Assembly (NCBI GenBank): GCA_030765605.1
Contig: JAVCCG010000155.1
Location: 1 to 5,813, forward strand
DNA from: Candidatus Alcyoniella australis
Lineage (GTDB): Bacteria > Lernaellota > Lernaellaia > JAVCCG01 > Alcyoniellaceae
DNA length: 5,813 nt
Direction of reading: 5' to 3'
The translations under genes were made by a program, and so were the position numbers. Below the pieces are notes generated by a model that searched no databases, had not been told where the DNA came from, and saw nothing but the letters and a program-made list of their open reading frames with translations. Of this stretch, positions 5,704-5,813 are shown piece after piece; position 1 is the first letter of the stretch, and each line of letters opens with the position of its first letter.

Positions 5704-5813
5704 TTGCATGCGAATTGGGATTTCAAATCACAGATTTCGTATAGGTTACGAAGCGCGTATAGTCGTTGATATTACTTGGTAATCGCGATTTGGCTCCATG
5801 CGATGTTCATATA
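5704..5813 (-). repeat. Right arm of the 110-base inverted repeat, reaching the window edge
   Basis: This is the reverse complement of 25-134 with one mismatch (G at 5710 against T at 128). That difference breaks one pair of the 7-base outer dyad seen in the left arm. The arm runs to the last base of the window, so its outer boundary is not known and the repeat may be longer than 110 bases. Confidence 0.93.

Noticed and set aside
1-5813. CRISPR array, tRNA, rRNA or riboswitch
   Set aside because: There are no regularly spaced direct repeats, no cloverleaf, and none of the rRNA or riboswitch core motifs I could recognise on either strand.

Overview
The window looks like a metagenomic contig from an uncultured, GC-rich bacterium. 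Five of its genes are in GC-rich sequence with normal bacterial start sites: GGAG-type ribosome binding sites and ATG, GTG or TTG starts. The aspartyl-tRNA synthetase (AspRS) is clearly bacterial, with a GAD insertion domain and a length of 590 residues. I cannot resolve the phylum. A deltaproteobacterial-like or candidate-phylum lineage is only a guess from sequence style.

Layout. Positions 1-251 are AT-rich and non-coding; 25-134 is one arm of a long inverted repeat. Positions 252-578 hold a short orphan reading frame that looks like the C-terminal piece of a larger protein, possibly a Gfo/Idh/MocA-type oxidoreductase. Positions 741-1148 encode an intact small gamma-glutamylcyclotransferase-fold protein. 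An SGNH/GDSL hydrolase follows at 1160-1811; it keeps its catalytic motifs but is frameshifted near its N-terminus and seems to lack a central segment. On the minus strand, a cyclase-family metal hydrolase (3036-3689) and a 12-helix MFS transporter (1829-3001) form a likely two-gene operon. It is transcribed divergently from aspS (3803-5575), which is complete. The window closes with AT-rich sequence and the second arm of the inverted repeat (5704-5813).

How the genes may work together. The cyclase/MFS pair suggests hydrolysis of a small amide or lactone metabolite coupled to its transport. The substrate cannot be read from the sequence. The AspRS carries the His and Gly residues associated with non-discriminating enzymes, which predicts that Asn-tRNA is made indirectly through GatCAB. 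The left third contains two damaged genes beside one arm of the repeat, so it reads as a zone of gene decay.

The most unusual structure is the pair of nearly identical 110-base inverted arms at the two ends (one mismatch). They enclose all the genes, have internal dyads, and fade inward into weaker similarity. No transposase or recombinase is visible. I see no CRISPR array, tRNA, rRNA or recognisable defence system.
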